The translations under genes were made by a program, and so were the position numbers. A stretch of 64,000 nt of DNA from CBFIDA01 sp965661085. Lineage in GTDB: Bacteria; Pseudomonadota; Gammaproteobacteria; Comchoanobacterales; Comchoanobacteraceae. The stretch covers positions 1-64,000 of the forward strand of contig CBFIDA010000002.1 of assembly GCA_965661085.1 (NCBI GenBank). The letters are read 5' to 3'. How positions within the stretch are numbered: position 1 is the stretch's first letter; the number at the start of each line of letters is the position of its first letter. Below the pieces are notes generated by a model that saw only the letters and a program-made list of their open reading frames with translations, made no database searches and was not told the DNA's origin. This document shows, in pieces, positions 1 through 8,150 of this stretch.

Positions 1-638
1 CACAGATTTTGCAAGCACTGCAAGTTGATTTCATTGATGAGTCTGAGGTGTTGACGCCTGCCGATGAGCTGAATCACATTGACAAATCTGACTTTTCTGT
101 GCCATTCGTGTGTGGGGCAAGAAACCTTGGTGAAGCATTGCGTCGCATTGCGGAAGGTGCATCCATGTTACGCACCAAGGGTGAAGCAGGCACAGGCAAT
201 GTGGTCGAAGCTGTGCGTCATATCCGTCAAATTCAATCTGAATTGCGTACATTGTTGCATCTTCCAAAAGAAGAACGCATGGTGTTCATCAAAAACCACG
301 GTTTGCCTGCACACATTGTGGAAGAAACCCTCGAAGCTGGCCGTTTGCCTGTGGTCAATTTTGCGGCAGGCGGCATTGCCACACCTGCTGATGCTGCCTT
401 GATGATGCAATTGGGGGTCGATGGGGTGTTTGTTGGATCGGGCGTGTTCAAGTCGGCCAAGCCAGAAGTCTTGGCCCGTGCGATGGTGCAAGCGGTCACA
501 CACTTTGAAGATCCACAAAAATTGGCAGACATTTCAAGAGATTTGGGTGCACCCATGCCGGGGTTGGCAATTCAAACCTTGCCTGCCGATCAGCGTATGG
601 CATTCAGGGGTGAGGGTGAGGCCGTTGTCAGCACCTGA
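1..638 (+). CDS. pdxS: Pyridoxal 5'-phosphate synthase, PdxS subunit (3' part, cut by window edge)
   Basis: PdxS condenses ribose 5-phosphate, glyceraldehyde 3-phosphate and ammonia from PdxT into pyridoxal 5'-phosphate in the cytoplasm. The frame is open from the window edge, so the start and about the first third of the protein, including the first catalytic lysine, lie outside. What is visible matches the family closely: FIDESEVLTPADE, VPFVCGARNLGEALRRI, the phosphate-binding RTKGEAGTGNVVEAVRH with its lysine, and the C-terminal FAAGGIATPADAALMMQLG phosphate loop. pdxT follows and overlaps its end, as expected for a two-subunit enzyme. This DXP-independent route is rare in gammaproteobacteria, most of which use PdxA/PdxJ. 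Confidence 0.97.
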   Translation, partial: QILQALQVDFIDESEVLTPADELNHIDKSDFSVPFVCGARNLGEALRRIAEGASMLRTKGEAGTGNVVEAVRHIRQIQSELRTLLHLPKEERMVFIKNHGLPAHIVEETLEAGRLPVVNFAAGGIATPADAALMMQLGVDGVFVGSGVFKSAKPEVLARAMVQAVTHFEDPQKLADISRDLGAPMPGLAIQTLPADQRMAFRGEGEAVVST

Positions 639-1218
639 GTCCATTGGTGTCCTTGCGTTGCAAGGCGGTTTTTCAGAGCATGTCGCGCAGTTGGCGCGAT
701 TGGGGCATGATGCGCGTTTGGTGCGGTGTGCGTCAGATCTGCAGGGGTGTCAGGGATTGATTTTGCCTGGGGGTGAAAGCACCTCACAATCGCATGATGA
801 TTTCCATGCTGTTTGGCAAGCCATCATTGCCTCTGTGCGGCAGGGCATGCCGTGTTGGGGCACATGTGCTGGTGCCATCTTATTGGCCCGGCGTGTCATG
901 CCGGCTGTTTATCCAGATGTGCACATTGAGGTGCGCCGCAATGCTTATGGTGCACAGTTGGCAAGCTTTGTTGCCGATTTGCGCGTTTTGCCCGAGATCA
1001 GTGCCACAGAAACGACGCCAGGCATTTTCATCCGTGCCCCCCAATTTACATCTTTTTCAAAACATGCTATACCAATGGCGTGGCTTGAATCAGGATCCTG
1101 TGTGGCCTTGAGGCATCAGCAATTGCTGTTGACTGCATGTCATCCTGAATTGGGTGAAGATTTGCATTTTCATCAATATTTTTTGCGCATGTGTCGGTCA
1201 CCAAAAGCGCAACAATAG
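616..1218 (+). CDS. pdxT: Pyridoxal 5'-phosphate synthase, glutaminase subunit PdxT
   Basis: PdxT is a class I glutamine amidotransferase that hydrolyses glutamine and channels ammonia to PdxS. About 200 residues, the normal family length. Visible motifs are IGVLALQGGFSEH at the N-terminus, LILPGGESTS, the nucleophile elbow WGTCAGAILLA (catalytic Cys) and CHPELGED near the C-terminus (His and Glu of the triad). There is no ATG at the right place; GTG 616 overlaps the end of pdxS by 23 bases and has a purine-rich stretch before it. GTG 610 or TTG 625 are alternatives. Translational coupling with pdxS is likely. The product is certain; the exact start is not. Confidence 0.93.
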   Translation: MRPLSAPESIGVLALQGGFSEHVAQLARLGHDARLVRCASDLQGCQGLILPGGESTSQSHDDFHAVWQAIIASVRQGMPCWGTCAGAILLARRVMPAVYPDVHIEVRRNAYGAQLASFVADLRVLPEISATETTPGIFIRAPQFTSFSKHAIPMAWLESGSCVALRHQQLLLTACHPELGEDLHFHQYFLRMCRSPKAQQ

Positions 1219-1227
1219 GGGGTATGG

Positions 1228-2664
1228 GTGCGCGACAATTCGGTGCAGCATGTTCATTTGATTGGCATTGGCGGTGCTGGCATGCAAGGCATTGCCCAGA
1301 TTTTATTGGCACAAGGTGTGCGCGTTTCAGGTTCTGATGTTGCTGTATTGGATGCTTCGCACCCCCTTCGTCTTGCGGGTGCCACACTTTATGACACGCA
1401 CTCGGCCGAACATGTAGGGGAGGCTGATGTCGTTGTCCATTCTTCTGCCATTGGTACCGACAACATTGAGATGCAAACCGCGCGAGCACTTCAGGTGCCG
1501 CTGTTGCACCGTTCAGAAATGTTGGCACAATTGGTCGAATCGGCGCACGGCATTGCGGTTGCTGGCACGCACGGCAAAACATCAACCAGCGCCATGATTG
1601 CGCATGTGTTGCGGGCCACAGGCATGCAGCCCAGTTTTGTGGTGGGCGAAGCCATGGTGGCTTGTGGACAGCGCGCACAGTGGGATGCAGGGCGGGTGTT
1701 TGTGTATGAAGCCGATGAAAGCGATGGGTCTTTTTTGCATTATCGGCCAGATTTGGCGGTGATCACCAGCATACAACTCGATCATATGGGACGTTATGAT
1801 CATGATCTAGATGTGCTGTTGCAAAGCTTTCGGGATTTTGTGGATCGTTTGCGACCGGGTGGCTCGGTCATTTTATGTGTGGAAGACGCAGGTGTCCGGC
1901 GATTGCAGACCATGTTGACCACACCGGTCATCACTTATGGGCTCAGCATCGATGCCGATGTTTACGCCACAAATTTGTCTGTGCATCATGGGCATCAGCA
2001 TTTTGTCTTGCATCATCGAGATGATGATGGTGTCGTCATACAATTGCCCTGGGTGGGCCATCATCATGTGTTGAATGTGTTGGCATGTGCAGCAGCATGC
2101 GGGTTGCAAGGGGTTGGTATGCAAGCGTTTGCCAGGGCCATGCAAACGTTTACGGGGGTCAAGCGACGTTTTGAGACCGTGCGTCTTGCTGAGGGGTGGG
2201 CGCTGCCTTCTGTACGCGTTCTGGACGATTATGGGCATCATCCCAATGAGCTTCGCGCCACCATTCAGGGCATCCGTTTGGCTTGGCCTGCATCACGCTT
2301 GGTCATGTGTTTTCAGCCTCATCGTTACACACGCACCCGTGATTTGCTTGCCTCTTTTTGTGAGGTGCTGGCCACAGTCGACCAGTGCTATGTGTTGCCT
2401 GTGTACGATTGTCATGAGGCGCACATTGATGGTGCCAGCAGTCAAGATCTGGTCCGACGTCTTGCTGAGATGGTGCCCGGTGATCGTATGCCCATCTTGA
2501 TTCCAAGTTTGCCTGAGGCATTGCCAATGATGCTGCCTGCCTTGCAGGCACAAGATGTGTTGGTGCTTCAGGGGGCAGGTGACATTGCCATGCTTGGGCA
2601 GGCATTGCGCGTTACCTCGGGTTGGGCAGGTTTGGCATCGTTTTGGGAGCAACAACATGTTTGA
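1228..2664 (+). CDS. murC: UDP-N-acetylmuramate--L-alanine ligase MurC
   Basis: MurC adds L-alanine to UDP-MurNAc using ATP, the first step of peptidoglycan stem-peptide assembly in the cytoplasm. The 478-aa length is typical. The N-terminal Rossmann motif HLIGIGGAGMQGIAQ lies at residues 10-24, the ATP loop GTHGKTSTSA at 113-122, followed by EADESDGSFLHYRP and the C-terminal domain motif DDYGHHPNELRATI. GTG 1228 is the only in-frame start that precedes the Rossmann strand. It begins nine bases after pdxT and its end overlaps ddl by eight bases. The usual neighbour murB is absent between murC and ddl. A related ligase, mpl, is encoded near position 57000. Confidence 0.97.
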   Translation: MRDNSVQHVHLIGIGGAGMQGIAQILLAQGVRVSGSDVAVLDASHPLRLAGATLYDTHSAEHVGEADVVVHSSAIGTDNIEMQTARALQVPLLHRSEMLAQLVESAHGIAVAGTHGKTSTSAMIAHVLRATGMQPSFVVGEAMVACGQRAQWDAGRVFVYEADESDGSFLHYRPDLAVITSIQLDHMGRYDHDLDVLLQSFRDFVDRLRPGGSVILCVEDAGVRRLQTMLTTPVITYGLSIDADVYATNLSVHHGHQHFVLHHRDDDGVVIQLPWVGHHHVLNVLACAAACGLQGVGMQAFARAMQTFTGVKRRFETVRLAEGWALPSVRVLDDYGHHPNELRATIQGIRLAWPASRLVMCFQPHRYTRTRDLLASFCEVLATVDQCYVLPVYDCHEAHIDGASSQDLVRRLAEMVPGDRMPILIPSLPEALPMMLPALQAQDVLVLQGAGDIAMLGQALRVTSGWAGLASFWEQQHV

Positions 2665-3628
2665 GCAAGCGGCATTGCCGCAAGACATGGCTGCGTTTGG
2701 TCGTGTGGCTGTTTTGATGGGCGGTTGGTCCAATGAGCGCGCGGTGTCTTTGGTGTCTGGACGCGCTGTATTGCATGCATGTCAGGCACTTGGTGTCGAT
2801 GCAGAAGCGGTGGATGTGACATCGATGGCGCAGTTGGTTGACATGGACATGTCACATTATGATCGTGTGTTCATTGCGTTGCATGGCGATGATGGTGAGG
2901 GTGGTTTGGTGCAAGCGTGGTTGACATCACAAGGCATCACTTACACTGGGTCGGGGATGGCAGCCAGCAGTTTATGCATGGACAAGACCAAAACCAAAGC
3001 GGTGTGTGCCATGTTTGGTGTGCCGTGCTTGCCCCAAGTGGCGGCCAGTGCAGGTCCAAAGCACGTTGATTTCCCACTGCCATGGTGCCTCAAACCCAAC
3101 CGAGAAGGCTCAAGTTTGGGGGTCGTTCGCATCAATGCTGTGTCTGAGTGGACCGATGCGTATGCGCAAGCTGGTGCGTTTTCTGGAGAAGGTCTGATCG
3201 AGCCCTGGATTGAGGGTCGGGAATTCACCGTTGGGCTGTTGTTTGGTCAGGCATTGCCTGTGGTGGAAATTGCTGTGGCCGATGGCTTCTATGATTATCA
3301 ACACAAATATGCCAGCAGCGCTGTGCGATACGAAGTGCCATGTGTCCTCGATGTGGCTGAGCAGGAGCGCTTACAGCATTGGGCCAAGCAGGCATTTGAG
3401 GTGTTGGGGTGTCGGGGCTGGGCGCGTGCCGATTTCATTCAAGATGCGCAGGGGCAATGCTGGTTTCTGGAGATGAATACGGTGCCGGGCATGACGCCCA
3501 AAAGTTTGGTGCCTCAAGCTGCAGCAGCTTTGGGGATGGATTTTAAAACGCTGGTGGGGTTGATTTTGGCAGACACCTTGTCAGAAAACATGACAATCAA
3601 TGTGTGGGATGAGGAGGTTGTGAAATGA
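2657..3628 (+). CDS. ddl: D-alanine--D-alanine ligase
   Basis: This ATP-grasp enzyme joins two D-alanines into the dipeptide that ends the peptidoglycan stem. At 323 aa it is a little longer than the usual 306 or so. Motifs in order: VLMGGWSNERAVSL, ALHGDDGEGG (usually HGxxGEDG, so slightly diverged), KPNREGSSLGV, YDYQHKYAS and the metal- and substrate-binding FLEMNTVPGMTPKSLVPQAA. ATG 2657 has GGGAG upstream and overlaps the end of murC; an ATG about ten codons later would give a more typical N-terminus. tpiA overlaps its stop by four bases, so murC, ddl and tpiA are translationally linked. Confidence 0.95.
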   Translation: MFEQAALPQDMAAFGRVAVLMGGWSNERAVSLVSGRAVLHACQALGVDAEAVDVTSMAQLVDMDMSHYDRVFIALHGDDGEGGLVQAWLTSQGITYTGSGMAASSLCMDKTKTKAVCAMFGVPCLPQVAASAGPKHVDFPLPWCLKPNREGSSLGVVRINAVSEWTDAYAQAGAFSGEGLIEPWIEGREFTVGLLFGQALPVVEIAVADGFYDYQHKYASSAVRYEVPCVLDVAEQERLQHWAKQAFEVLGCRGWARADFIQDAQGQCWFLEMNTVPGMTPKSLVPQAAAALGMDFKTLVGLILADTLSENMTINVWDEEVVK

Positions 3629-4371
3629 CTGCTTCGATGTTGGTGGCAAATTGGAAAATGCACGGTGCGCATGGGCTGGCCGATCAATTGTTGAAAGATT
3701 GTGCCGGGTTCTCGTGGGATGCGTCTCGTTTTGAAGGCGCATTGATGTTGCCGCATGTCTATTTGGAGCGTGCGCAGCGTATGTTGCAGGATACGGCATG
3801 GCAGTGGGGCGGTCAAAATTGTCATCACTTGGATGCAGCAGCACAAACGGGTGAGACTTCTGCATCCATGTTGGCTGAATTGGGTTGTAGTCATGTTTTG
3901 ATTGGTCATTCTGAGCGTCGGTCGTATTTTCATGAGCAAGACAGTTGGTTACAGCAAAAGTGGTTGGCAGCTGTGGCAGCAGGTTTGACGCCCATTTTGT
4001 GTGTGGGAGAATCGGCAGCACAGCGCGATGCTGGGGAGGCAAAAACAGTGGTGGCAGATCAATTGTCTGCCATTTTCTCTGGGGTGGCACCTGAAGCCTA
4101 TCCGCAACGATGGATTGTTGCGTATGAGCCTGTTTGGGCCATTGGTACGGGTCAGGTGCCAGCATGCGAAGAAATCGAGGCCATGCATCAATGGATCCAG
4201 CAGATTTTGATTGGTTTTTCTGCTAGACATGCCCCTCAAATACGATTACTCTATGGGGGCAGTGTGAATCGGTCCAATGTACAGGCCATTCTTGCGCTCG
4301 AGCACGTTCAGGGTGCGCTCATTGGTGGCGCTTCTTTGGACAGCAAACATTTTTTTGAGATGATGACATGA
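3625..4371 (+). CDS. tpiA: Triosephosphate isomerase
   Basis: Interconverts dihydroxyacetone phosphate and glyceraldehyde 3-phosphate in glycolysis and gluconeogenesis. The 248-aa length is standard. Catalytic residues are all visible: Lys11 in NWKM, His95 in GHSERR and Glu168 in AYEPVWAIGTG; the phosphate-binding LYGGSVNRSN follows near the C-terminus. It starts inside the ddl stop (ATGA overlap) and ends in an ATGA overlap with secG. The tpiA-secG-tRNA-Leu-nuo order resembles that of Legionella and Coxiella. Confidence 0.98.
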   Translation: MTASMLVANWKMHGAHGLADQLLKDCAGFSWDASRFEGALMLPHVYLERAQRMLQDTAWQWGGQNCHHLDAAAQTGETSASMLAELGCSHVLIGHSERRSYFHEQDSWLQQKWLAAVAAGLTPILCVGESAAQRDAGEAKTVVADQLSAIFSGVAPEAYPQRWIVAYEPVWAIGTGQVPACEEIEAMHQWIQQILIGFSARHAPQIRLLYGGSVNRSNVQAILALEHVQGALIGGASLDSKHFFEMMT

Positions 4372-4724
4372 TGAACTTATTGTTGGTGGTCGCACACACC
4401 CTGATTTGTGTGGTATTGGTGGCTCTGGTTTTGATGCAGCAAGGCAAAGGCGCCGATTCTGCATTTGGTGCCGGTGCTTCCTCAACCGTGTTTGGCAGCA
4501 AAGGCTCCAACGCTTTCATTGTGAAAGTCACAGCCTTGCTTGCTTTTGCATTTTTCATCACCACATCTTCGCTCACCGCATTGACGCAGTATCAAGCCAA
4601 ACATCAAGGTTTGTTGCACAACATGCCTGCCCAAGTTTCTAAGCCAGCATCCTCTGATCTGGATCTTCAGTCGAAATCTCCCGCAGCCAAAGCGGGTGAC
4701 AAGGCATCAACCAAAAAGAAATGA
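4368..4724 (+). CDS. secG: Protein translocase subunit SecG
   Basis: SecG is the small non-essential subunit of the inner-membrane SecYEG channel. The 118-aa protein has the family layout: an N-terminal membrane helix (about residues 3-22), the conserved cytoplasmic loop LMQQGKGADSAFGAGASSTVFG, shown here in two parts as LMQQGKGADSAFGAG and ASSTVFGSKG, and a second helix (about residues 50-70). A charged Lys/Ser/Ala-rich tail of about 40 residues follows. It overlaps tpiA by four bases and lies just upstream of tRNA-Leu. Confidence 0.96.
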   Translation: MMNLLLVVAHTLICVVLVALVLMQQGKGADSAFGAGASSTVFGSKGSNAFIVKVTALLAFAFFITTSSLTALTQYQAKHQGLLHNMPAQVSKPASSDLDLQSKSPAAKAGDKASTKKK

Positions 4725-4731
4725 GTGCTTC

Positions 4732-4813
4732 GCCGGAGTGGTGGAATTGGTAGACACGCTGTCTTGAGGGGGCAGTGACGAAAGTCGTGTCGGTTCGAGT
4801 CCGACCTTCGGCA
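4732..4813 (+). tRNA. tRNA-Leu (anticodon GAG)
   Basis: A complete cloverleaf can be folded. The acceptor stem pairs 4732-4738 (GCCGGAG) with 4806-4812 (CTTCGGC, one G-U). The anticodon stem is CTGTC/GGCAG with anticodon GAG at 4766-4768. A long class II variable arm follows, as expected for leucine, and the T stem GTCGG/CCGAC encloses loop TTCGAGT. The discriminator base is A4813. The next bases are AAA, so the 3' CCA is not encoded and must be added by the CCA-adding enzyme. The gene sits between secG and nuoA and is probably processed out of the polycistronic transcript. Confidence 0.97.
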
Positions 4814-4836
4814 AAATTGTTAACACGGGAGGCAGC

Positions 4837-5199
4837 ATGTTTGACTTGCAGCAGTACATTCCAACCCTGGTCTTTTTTGTCATTGCCGCAGGCATGGGAT
4901 TGGCCCCTTTGATTTTGGGGCGGTTTGTGCGTCCTAATCGACCAGATCCCGCCAAAAATGCACCTTACGAATGTGGCTTTGATGCATTTGAAGATGCGCG
5001 TATTCCCTTTGATGTCAAATTTTATCTGGTGGCCATTTTGTTCATCATTTTTGACCTTGAAACCGCATTCTTGTTTCCGTGGGCGGTGGTGTATCGCACC
5101 CTTGGCTGGGTAGGTCTCATCGCCATGGGTGTTTTTTTGGGGCTTTTGGTTTTGGGTTTTGTCTATGAATGGCGTCGTGGAGCATTGGAATGGGAATGA
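4837..5199 (+). CDS. nuoA: NADH-quinone oxidoreductase subunit A
   Basis: Small membrane subunit of complex I, at the junction of the peripheral and membrane arms. The 120-aa protein has three predicted membrane helices (about residues 7-30, 65-85 and 92-112) and the conserved loop YECGFDAFEDARIPFDVKFY with the quinone-site cysteine and acidic residues, followed by FDLETAFLFPW. ATG 4837 has GGGAGG six bases before it. It begins 23 bases after the tRNA and its stop overlaps nuoB. Confidence 0.97.
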   Translation: MFDLQQYIPTLVFFVIAAGMGLAPLILGRFVRPNRPDPAKNAPYECGFDAFEDARIPFDVKFYLVAILFIIFDLETAFLFPWAVVYRTLGWVGLIAMGVFLGLLVLGFVYEWRRGALEWE

Positions 5200-5678
5200 A
5201 AACACAACAACCAGGTTACATGCTGACCACGCTCAAATCACTCACCGATTGGGCTGAGAGTGGCTCGATGTGGCCGATGACTTTTGGGCTTGCTTGTTGC
5301 GCGGTAGAAATGATGCAGGCTGGTGCGGCGCGCTATGACATCGATCGTTTTGGCTGTTTGTTTCGGCCCAGTCCGCGCCAATCTGACGTCATGATCATTG
5401 CGGGCACTCTGACCAATAAAATGGCCCCTGCCTTGCGCAAGGTGTATGATCAAATGGCAGAACCACGTTATGTCATCAGCATGGGATCATGTGCCAATGG
5501 TGGTGGTTATTATCATTATTCTTATTCTGTGGTTCGCGGTTGTGATCGCATCATTCCTGTCGACATCTATGTGCCAGGCTGTCCGCCGACCGCTGAGGCG
5601 TTGGTGTATGCCATCATGCAGTTGCAAAAGAAAATCCGAACCAAGCATCAACGTTTGGATGCCAACAGTCAATCCTAG
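5190..5678 (+). CDS. nuoB: NADH-quinone oxidoreductase subunit B
   Basis: Carries iron-sulfur cluster N2, the last electron carrier before quinone. With the start at ATG 5190 the protein has 162 residues, and the four cluster ligands are Cys36 and Cys37 (GLACCAVEMM), Cys101 (GSCANGGGYY) and Cys131 (VPGCPPTAEAL). GGAG at 5179-5182 favours ATG 5190 over ATG 5196, which would overlap the nuoA stop by four bases. The substrate-cavity segment around YHYSYSVVRGCD is conserved. Part of the nuo operon. Confidence 0.96.
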   Translation: MGMKTQQPGYMLTTLKSLTDWAESGSMWPMTFGLACCAVEMMQAGAARYDIDRFGCLFRPSPRQSDVMIIAGTLTNKMAPALRKVYDQMAEPRYVISMGSCANGGGYYHYSYSVVRGCDRIIPVDIYVPGCPPTAEALVYAIMQLQKKIRTKHQRLDANSQS

Positions 5679-5693
5679 CAAGAGGACGCCATC

Positions 5694-6392
5694 ATGTCGG
5701 AACAGACCCACCCTACACAAGAACCTCATGGCAAGGTGTTGGCCGCTTTGACCGCTCAGTATCCTCAGGTGACAAAGATGTCGTCACTGCCGCACGAGTG
5801 CGCGGCCCAAATGCCAGCCGACATTTGGCAGCATGTGGCGCTGTGGTTGGTGTCCCATCATGATTGCCAGTTTCATCAATTGGTGGATTTGACCGTTGTG
5901 GATTACTTGGCTTATGGTCTCAGTGAGTGGGCCAACGATGAAGTGGCTTCGGCATCGCTTTCTCGTGCCCGCGTGGTGCCGACAGATCCGTCGACAGCAC
6001 AGCCGCATCGATTTGCTTTGGTGGTGCATCTTCAGTCCATTGCTTTGAATCAGCGTCTTCGCGTGCATGTTTGGTTGCCGAACGATGATCCGCCATGTGT
6101 GCATTCAGTTGAACATATCTGGCCTGTGGCCAACTGGTATGAGCGTGAAGCATTCGATATGTTTGGGGTGCAGTTCATGCAGCATTCAGATTGCCGGCGC
6201 ATTTTGACCGACTATGGCTTTAAGGGCCATCCATTGCGCAAAGACTTCCCTGTGTCGGGCCATGTTGAAATGCGTTACGATGCCACTGAAGCGCGTTGTG
6301 TGTATGAAAAAGTAACGGTTGTGCCCCGTGTCACTGTGGCAAAGGTCATCCGTGAAGATGGGCGTTATCAGGAGGGCACCCCCCATGACTGA
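5694..6392 (+). CDS. nuoC: NADH-quinone oxidoreductase subunit C
   Basis: The 30-kDa subunit of the hydrophilic arm that packs against NuoD. 232 aa. The family signature is visible in the second half: PSVEHIWPVANWYEREAFDMFGV in diverged form (SVEHIWPVANWYERE, AFDMFGVQF), then RRILTDYGFKGHPLRKDFPVSGHVE in pieces (RILTDYGFKGHPLRKDFPV). The N-terminal half is less conserved, as usual. AGAGGA lies before ATG 5694. It is a separate gene, not the nuoCD fusion of enteric bacteria, and overlaps nuoD by eight bases. Confidence 0.95.
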   Translation: MSEQTHPTQEPHGKVLAALTAQYPQVTKMSSLPHECAAQMPADIWQHVALWLVSHHDCQFHQLVDLTVVDYLAYGLSEWANDEVASASLSRARVVPTDPSTAQPHRFALVVHLQSIALNQRLRVHVWLPNDDPPCVHSVEHIWPVANWYEREAFDMFGVQFMQHSDCRRILTDYGFKGHPLRKDFPVSGHVEMRYDATEARCVYEKVTVVPRVTVAKVIREDGRYQEGTPHD

Positions 6393-7638
6393 GATCAAAA
6401 ATTACACGTTTAATTTTGGCCCCCAGCATCCTGCTGCACATGGTGTGTTGCGTTTGGTGTTGGAGGTCAATGGTGAAATGGTGATGCGTGCCGATCCCCA
6501 CATTGGCTTGTTGCATCGTGGGACTGAAAAGCTCATGGAGAGCAAACCGTATCATCACAGCATTGGTTACATGGATCGTTTGGATTATGTGTCCATGATG
6601 TGCAATGAACATGCTTATGTCATGGCCATTGAAAATTTGCTGGGCATTGAGGTGCCGATTCGTGCGCAATACATTCGCTGTTTGTTCGATGAAATCACGC
6701 GCGTGCTCAATCATTTGATGTGGCTTGGGGCGTGTGCCTTGGATTTGGGCGCCATGTCTGTCTTTTTGTATTGTTTCCAGGCCCGAGAGGATCTCATGGA
6801 TGCCTACGAAGCGGTATCTGGTGCACGTTTGCATGCCACTTATTATCGCCCAGGTGGCGTTTATCGTGATTTGCCCAAGACCATGCCACAGTATCAGCCT
6901 TCTTCGGGTCGTTCTCAAAAAGAAGTGGATGCATTGAATGAGGCACGCAGTGGGTCGCTGTTGGACTTTTTGGACGATTTTGTGTCACGCTTTCCAGCTG
7001 CCATCGACGATTATGAAACACTGCTGACCGACAACCGTATTTGGAAACAGCGCACCGTTGACATCGCAGTGGTGTCTCCGGAGCGAGCGATTGCACTTGG
7101 GTTTTCTGGCCCCATGTTGCGTGGGTCCGGCATTGCTTGGGATTTGCGACGCAAACAACCTTATGCAGTGTACGATGCATTGGATTTTGAAATTCCAGTG
7201 GGTAAAAATGGCGATTGCTATGATCGCTACCTGGTGCGTGTTGAAGAGATGCGACAATCCACCCGCATCATCAAACAGTGCATCGACTGGTTGCGCCAGA
7301 ACCCCGGCCCCATCAAAGTGGCGGATCCGAAGATCTCGCCACCCAGCCGTCAAGCCATGAAAGATGATATGGAAGCGATGATTCATCACTTTAAGCTCTA
7401 CACAGAGGGACTGACGTTGCCGGTTGGTGAAACCTATGCAGCAGTTGAACAACCCAAAGGTGAATTTGGTGTGTATTTGGTTTCCGATGGCGCCAACAAA
7501 CCTTACCGTGTGAAAATCCGAGCCTCGGGTTTTGCGCACATGGCGGCCATGAACGAAATGGCCTCGGGCCACATGATCGCAGATGTGGTGGCGGTGATTT
7601 CCACCATGGACATTGTATTTGGAGAGGTAGATCGCTGA
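6385..7638 (+). CDS. nuoD: NADH-quinone oxidoreductase subunit D
   Basis: The 49-kDa subunit that forms the quinone-binding site together with NuoB. 417 aa, exactly the usual length. FGPQHPAAHGVLRL near the N-terminus contains the quinone-site histidine, followed by RADPHIGLLHRGTEKL, YCFQAREDLMDAYEAVSGAR in part, and the C-terminal FAHMAAMNEMASGHMIADVV with the GEVDR end. ATG 6385 overlaps nuoC by eight bases, and its stop overlaps the nuoE start by one base. Confidence 0.98.
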   Translation: MTEIKNYTFNFGPQHPAAHGVLRLVLEVNGEMVMRADPHIGLLHRGTEKLMESKPYHHSIGYMDRLDYVSMMCNEHAYVMAIENLLGIEVPIRAQYIRCLFDEITRVLNHLMWLGACALDLGAMSVFLYCFQAREDLMDAYEAVSGARLHATYYRPGGVYRDLPKTMPQYQPSSGRSQKEVDALNEARSGSLLDFLDDFVSRFPAAIDDYETLLTDNRIWKQRTVDIAVVSPERAIALGFSGPMLRGSGIAWDLRRKQPYAVYDALDFEIPVGKNGDCYDRYLVRVEEMRQSTRIIKQCIDWLRQNPGPIKVADPKISPPSRQAMKDDMEAMIHHFKLYTEGLTLPVGETYAAVEQPKGEFGVYLVSDGANKPYRVKIRASGFAHMAAMNEMASGHMIADVVAVISTMDIVFGEVDR

Positions 7639-8150
7639 TGACCGATACACAAAACACAACATTCTTATTGTCTGATGCCAGCAAGCAAGAAATTGACAGC
7701 TGGGTCGCCAAATTTCCCGCTGACAAAAAACGTTCTGCGGTGATCATGGCATTGCGCATTGCGCAAAACCAACACGGTCACCTGGCGCAAAATGTCATGC
7801 ATGCTGTGGCGGCTTATTTGGACCTGCCACGTGCCTATGTCTATGAGGTGTCCACGTTTTACACCATGTATCGTTTGGAACCAGTCGGCCGCTATGTGAT
7901 CGGGGTGTGTGACAGTATTTCATGTGCGTTGTGTGGTGCTGTTGCTTTGACCAAGCATTTTGAGGCGCGTTTGGGCATTGCCGTCGGTGAAACCACGTCA
8001 GATGGCATGTTTACATTGCAGCATGTTGAGTGTTTGGCAGCATGTTGTTCAGCACCGGCGGTGTTGGTGAACGAACACCACTACCATGACAACATGACGC
8101 CAGAAAAAGCCGATGTGTTGCTTGAGGTTTTGAAAGATAAGGGGCTGTAA
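7638..8150 (+). CDS. nuoE: NADH-quinone oxidoreductase subunit E
   Basis: Thioredoxin-fold subunit of the NADH dehydrogenase module, holding [2Fe-2S] cluster N1a. The 170-aa protein has the four ligands Cys91 and Cys96 (VCDSISC) and Cys132 and Cys136 (ECLAACC). The helical N-terminal region with the STFYTMYR segment is also present. Start and stop each overlap a neighbour by one base (TGATG, TAATG), which points to strict translational coupling between nuoD, nuoE and nuoF. Confidence 0.97.
   Translation: MTDTQNTTFLLSDASKQEIDSWVAKFPADKKRSAVIMALRIAQNQHGHLAQNVMHAVAAYLDLPRAYVYEVSTFYTMYRLEPVGRYVIGVCDSISCALCGAVALTKHFEARLGIAVGETTSDGMFTLQHVECLAACCSAPAVLVNEHHYHDNMTPEKADVLLEVLKDKGL

Noticed and set aside
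168..518. Long antisense frame inside pdxS
   Set aside because: Antisense frames of this size occur throughout the window because of codon bias (frequent CAT/ATG); this one shows no family motif.
4639..5205. Long - strand frame across the tRNA and nuoA
   Set aside because: It is antisense to secG, a folded tRNA and nuoA, has no homology-like motif and no ribosome-binding site.
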